From: CATQHL01 sp965242895
GTDB lineage: Bacteria > Actinomycetota > Acidimicrobiia > Acidimicrobiales > CATQHL01
DNA length: 64,000 nt
Assembly (NCBI GenBank): GCA_965242895.1
Contig: OZ251507.1
Span: forward strand, 62,001 to 126,000
Reading direction: 5' to 3'
The notes beneath the pieces are model-generated. The model did no database searches, was not told the DNA's origin, and worked only from the letters and a program-made list of their open reading frames with translations. Shown piece by piece: positions 60,931-64,000 of this stretch. The position numbers and the translations under genes are program-made. The first letter of the stretch is position 1. Each line of letters opens with the position of its first letter.

Positions 60931-63336
60931 ATGGAGCACCCTCCGCCCAAAGGCACCCAGTCCGACTTAGAAGGACATACCCTGGACTTCGGCGCCCCAG
61001 CGCGTCCGGACGGCGACCCTTCGAGCGATCCCCGCTTAGCAGCCGAGGTCTCCGGCGCCTCCGAGGTCTCCCACGTCCCCCACGGCGATCCCCGCGAGCC
61101 TCACGCCTCCGAGGTCTCTCCCGACCCCCACGTCCCCCACGGCGATCCCCGCGCTCAGGAAACTGCGGGCGATCCCGACGCCGGCGAGCCTGAGAGTGAC
61201 CTCCAACCCGAGCCGCCCGCAGCAGGCCCGGACGACCTTCTACAGCAGCTCCTGGAAATAACCTCCTCGCCTGCGATCCCTCCTTCGCCAAGCGCCGCGG
61301 CGGCGCCGCCGAGCGCGCCCGCTCCAACCCAGCCCGCCCCAGCACAACCCGTCGCAGCGCCAAGCGCCCCAGCGCCGGCGACTTCAGCGCCAAGCGCCCC
61401 ACAGCAGCCCGCGCCAGCGGCACCCGCCGCAGACCAGAGCGCGCCAGCCCAGACCTCCGCACAATCCCCACAAGTTCTCCCTGAACCCTCAGCACCGCCG
61501 ACTCCACCGGCGCACCAGCCACCCACGCCACCGGCAACCCCAGCGCCCGCGCCCCCAGCCTCGGTAACCCCAGACCCTACGCCACCTCCGACAACCGCCC
61601 CCCCGCCACCGACACCCCCAGCCCCGCCGACGCTAGCGCCCACGCCACCGGCACCCCCAGCCCCGCCGACGCCGTCGGCGCCCCCACCACCGGCGCCCAC
61701 GCCAGCGCCCGCCCCGCCAGGACTCCAGACGCCGTCGGTCTCCTCACCCTCCGCGGAGCAGGCCAGCAAGCCTCCCATCCCATTTGCAACAACAGCACCA
61801 CCTAGCGCTTCGAAGACAGTCCTCCTGAGCGACATCCCTCCCATCGCTCCGCCGCGGGGGGGCTCGCAGCAACTGCCCAAGAGCGCACCTACGCCTGCGG
61901 GCACCTCCCCCCAAATCCCAAGCGAGACCCCCAGACGTCCGCCCCAAGACAAGAACCTCCAGCGTCGCAGACGCAGCCGTTCAAAGAGCGAGCGACGCCA
62001 AAAAGCACAGCCCCCCTCACACTCCGACCCGCTCCTGCCGTCATCCTCCGCCGCAGCGGCAACGCCCGCATCCCGTGCTGCTCCGCCGACCTATCCACCC
62101 CCGCCGACCCCGCCGCCGACGACCTCGCCCGCACCCTATGCTGCTCCTCCGGCCTCTCCGCCCCCAGCAGCGCCAACGACCCTTCCAACCTCTACGCCGC
62201 CCCCGCCGCCAGCAGCGCCTGCTACGACCCCGACGCCACCTTCACCGACGCCGCCAGCGCCGACGACCCTTCCACCCCCACCGACGCCGCCGTCAATACC
62301 CCCAGCAGTACCTCCGCCTGCGCCGCCAACTCCCTCAGCGCCGCCAACGACCTTTCCACCCCCGCCCCCATCCCCAGCAGCGCCGCCAGCGCCCCCGCCG
62401 TCTACGCCAACCTCTCCACCCTCGCCGCCGGCAGCCCCTCCGTCGCCACCAGCGGTCCCGCCTTCGCTTCCGCCTGCGCCAGGCGGGGGATACCCGCCCG
62501 CGCCACCTTCACCTGCTCCACCAGAGGTAATGCAGCATCAGCCGCTTGTAGGCGACCCGCTTCTGCGCCCCAACGTTGCTTCCCCTCCCATGCCAAGCAG
62601 CTACGCGCCGACCCTGGACTCTCCACCGGCTCCGCCCAGCGATCCGATGCCGGAAATAGAACCGCTAGACGCTTACTTCGGAGGCCAACCCCCTTACGAC
62701 GAAGACTTGGCGCTCACAGACGAAGACGACTACGACGACCTCGACACCGACGAACTGCCTCTCGAGGAAGACGTCGTCAGCCCCTGGCGGAAATATATGG
62801 GCTGGATCATCACGGTCGTGATAGCTCTGCTGGTGGCGTTCCTGATCCGCCAATTCATCCTGCACGCCTTCTACGTCGAATTCGACTCGATGCAGCCGAC
62901 CCTGCAGCCCAATGACCGCATCCTCGTGAACAAGCTCGACCAGTCTCCGTCCCGAGGCGACCTCCTGGTCTTCTCACGCGACGACGGCGACCTGATCAAG
63001 CGGGCTATCGCCCTCGAGGGCGAGACGGTCTACTTCGAAGACGGCTACGTGAAGATCGGCGACCAGGACGGCGACATCCTATGGCTCCAAGAGCCCTATC
63101 TCGGCGAGGATACTCAGACGTATGGAGCGTCCCAGTCCATCCCAGGCTGCCTTGAAGTGGACGGGCTGAAAAACGACGGCAGTTCGTGCCTAGTGCCCGA
63201 TGACCACGTATTCGTAATGGGGGACAACCGCCGCTTCTCCCTGGACAGCCGGAACTTCGGACCCGTCCATCTCGACAGCATCGTCGGCACGGCCTTCTTC
63301 CAGATATGGCCGCTAGGAGATATGAGAGCGTTCTGA
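60925..63336 (+). CDS. lepB: Signal peptidase I with giant Pro/Ala-rich N-terminal region
   Basis: The last 180 residues are a normal type I signal peptidase. A membrane anchor (YMGWIITVVIALLVAFLIRQ, from about residue 625) is followed by catalytic Ser655 in FDSMQPTLQPNDRILVNK, Lys692 in LIKRAIALEGE, and MGDNRRFSLDSRNFGPV. Before it lie some 600 residues dominated by PPAPPTP and PAPA repeats with an acidic patch (DEDLALTDEDDYDDLD) next to the membrane. Family members are usually under 300 residues. ATG 60925 is one of several possible starts (TTG 60898, ATG 60931). Confidence 0.85.
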   Translation: MQMEHPPPKGTQSDLEGHTLDFGAPARPDGDPSSDPRLAAEVSGASEVSHVPHGDPREPHASEVSPDPHVPHGDPRAQETAGDPDAGEPESDLQPEPPAAGPDDLLQQLLEITSSPAIPPSPSAAAAPPSAPAPTQPAPAQPVAAPSAPAPATSAPSAPQQPAPAAPAADQSAPAQTSAQSPQVLPEPSAPPTPPAHQPPTPPATPAPAPPASVTPDPTPPPTTAPPPPTPPAPPTLAPTPPAPPAPPTPSAPPPPAPTPAPAPPGLQTPSVSSPSAEQASKPPIPFATTAPPSASKTVLLSDIPPIAPPRGGSQQLPKSAPTPAGTSPQIPSETPRRPPQDKNLQRRRRSRSKSERRQKAQPPSHSDPLLPSSSAAAATPASRAAPPTYPPPPTPPPTTSPAPYAAPPASPPPAAPTTLPTSTPPPPPAAPATTPTPPSPTPPAPTTLPPPPTPPSIPPAVPPPAPPTPSAPPTTFPPPPPSPAAPPAPPPSTPTSPPSPPAAPPSPPAVPPSLPPAPGGGYPPAPPSPAPPEVMQHQPLVGDPLLRPNVASPPMPSSYAPTLDSPPAPPSDPMPEIEPLDAYFGGQPPYDEDLALTDEDDYDDLDTDELPLEEDVVSPWRKYMGWIITVVIALLVAFLIRQFILHAFYVEFDSMQPTLQPNDRILVNKLDQSPSRGDLLVFSRDDGDLIKRAIALEGETVYFEDGYVKIGDQDGDILWLQEPYLGEDTQTYGASQSIPGCLEVDGLKNDGSSCLVPDDHVFVMGDNRRFSLDSRNFGPVHLDSIVGTAFFQIWPLGDMRAF
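61270..62530 (+). repeat. Proline/alanine codon repeats within lepB
   Basis: Irregular tandem CCNGCN repeats encode mostly Pro, Ala and Thr over about 420 codons. The opposite strand is also open, producing false Gly/Val-rich ORFs. Only this frame continues into the peptidase domain. Confidence 0.85.
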
Positions 63337-63337
63337 G

Positions 63338-63362
63338 CTAGCCGCCCCGCCGCCCCGGCTAG
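63338..63362. terminator. Hairpin between lepB and convergent gene
   Basis: CTAGCC (63338-63343) pairs with GGCTAG (63357-63362) over a C-rich loop, between two convergent stop codons. There is no T-run, so the terminator role is tentative. Confidence 0.35.
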
Positions 63363-64000
63363 CTAGCCTCCGTCGGGCTCCGGAGACGGCACGGAATCCC
63401 TCGCCTGAGGGTAGTACCTGTCGATACAGGCAAACAAGAGGCCAGGGTCGCCGCCCACCAGAGCATCCAGTCCGGCGTCGAGCATGCCCGTTATGGCGGG
63501 CTCGTGCTGTGCCCCCCATCCGAAGGCGAGCACGCCGAAGCGGTGGAAGAGCGCCGCAGTCCCTCCCGTCCAGTCTTCGCACGCCATGCCCACTGCGTCG
63601 ATCCCCCTCTCAGACAACTGCGCCGCCAGACGCTCCAGCCCGCCCGAAATGCGCCTCTTCTGCACCAAGTGCACCAGCCGGACGTCCGCCCAACGCTCTC
63701 TCCACTCGCCCAGGGCTGCCAGGTCGCTGCTGCTCAGCCAGACCCGTCCGGCCGTCTTTCTGCCGTCGGCTCCTCGCACAGGCGCCGCCGCCTCTTCCAC
63801 CGCCTCGGGACTGCCCACTTCCAGCGACAGATCGAAGTCCCCCCCGCAGCGGCTGCGCAGTTCGCTCAGCCTCAAGGCAGAGCCCGCAAGGCGGTCGCTG
63901 TGCACCGAGGAGATCCGGCGCGGCCTGAGTGCTGAAACGCGGGGGGAGTGGTTCAAGACGGCCTTTCCGTCCTCGGAAATCCACAATCCGTCGCTCAACC
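63363..64000 (-). CDS. Glycerophosphodiester phosphodiesterase-like protein, partial
   Basis: The gene runs off the right edge, so the N-terminal HRG segment is missing. What remains (about 212 residues) begins SDGLWISEDGKAVLNHSP, matching the GDPD metal-site and second-histidine region. It ends with GWGAQHEPAITGMLDAGLDA, the usual GDPD C-terminal turn, although the expected TDRP-like motif reads VGGDPG. It is divergent from the complete GDPD gene at 34278-35060. Substrate specificity is unknown. Confidence 0.7.
   Translation of the reverse strand, partial: LSDGLWISEDGKAVLNHSPRVSALRPRRISSVHSDRLAGSALRLSELRSRCGGDFDLSLEVGSPEAVEEAAAPVRGADGRKTAGRVWLSSSDLAALGEWRERWADVRLVHLVQKRRISGGLERLAAQLSERGIDAVGMACEDWTGGTAALFHRFGVLAFGWGAQHEPAITGMLDAGLDALVGGDPGLLFACIDRYYPQARDSVPSPEPDGG

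Noticed and set aside
61155..61952. Gly/Val-rich minus-strand ORF
   Set aside because: It is the shadow of the Pro/Ala codon repeats of lepB.

Overview
The window is a dense, GC-rich bacterial chromosome segment with almost no mobile-element character. A complete Pup-proteasome locus (mpa, dop, pup, prcB, prcA, pafA and a fused pafBC), a fused two-domain F420 FO synthase (fbiC), class II DAHP synthase, a DUF3151 gene and an EF-G2 paralogue point to Actinomycetota. The small membrane genes beside trmI and the fused PafBC fit an acidimicrobial-type lineage. This placement is inferred from gene content only.

Layout: 0-1.5 kb holds the tail of a DUF3179 gene, a thiol peroxidase of the Bcp/PrxQ family whose catalytic cysteine codon is an in-frame TGA (a probable selenoprotein), a 30-bp minisatellite, and fabZ. 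1.6-6.1 kb (minus) is a type II fatty-acid synthesis operon, fabD-fabH-fabG-acpP-fabF; its FabD carries an unusual C-terminal biotinyl/lipoyl-like extension. 6.2-11.5 kb holds tRNA-Leu(CAA), aroG (class II), a divergent sigma-70 factor, a tiny leader ORF, nadD, rsfS and aroC. 11.7-20.8 kb holds an EF-G2 GTPase, an MFS transporter, a CopC-CopD fusion with a large Cys/His-rich C-terminal domain, a J-domain protein and a membrane pyrophosphatase. 20.9-26.2 kb is a 5-formyl-THF cycloligase, trkA and two adjacent trkH genes, all overlapping by four bases. 26.5-33.3 kb is gltB-gltD plus a DNA glycosylase.

33.3-34.2 kb is a protein-free stretch full of stem-loops. Several close on GNRA tetraloops only when read on the minus strand, so it may encode an unrecognised structured RNA. 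34.3-46.9 kb carries a glycerophosphodiesterase, pyruvate kinase, DUF3151, RNase D, a ClC chloride channel, FbiC, transaldolase and transketolase, plus several small proteins. 47-51.5 kb has a PBP4-type D,D-carboxypeptidase, three small proteins of which the first two have clear membrane segments, TrmI, CvpA and a ferredoxin. 52-61 kb is the Pup-proteasome operon. It begins with an almost perfect anti-Shine-Dalgarno match but no ordinary start codon at the right spacing, suggesting AUU initiation of mpa. 60.9-63.3 kb is a signal peptidase I with an enormous Pro/Ala-rich N-terminal region, and the window ends inside a second glycerophosphodiesterase-like gene.

A recurring theme is short tandem repeats, both intergenic and inside genes, the latter mostly in frame (transaldolase, PrcB propeptide, PrcA tail, CopD loop, LepB). 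This suggests a genome prone to minisatellite expansion.
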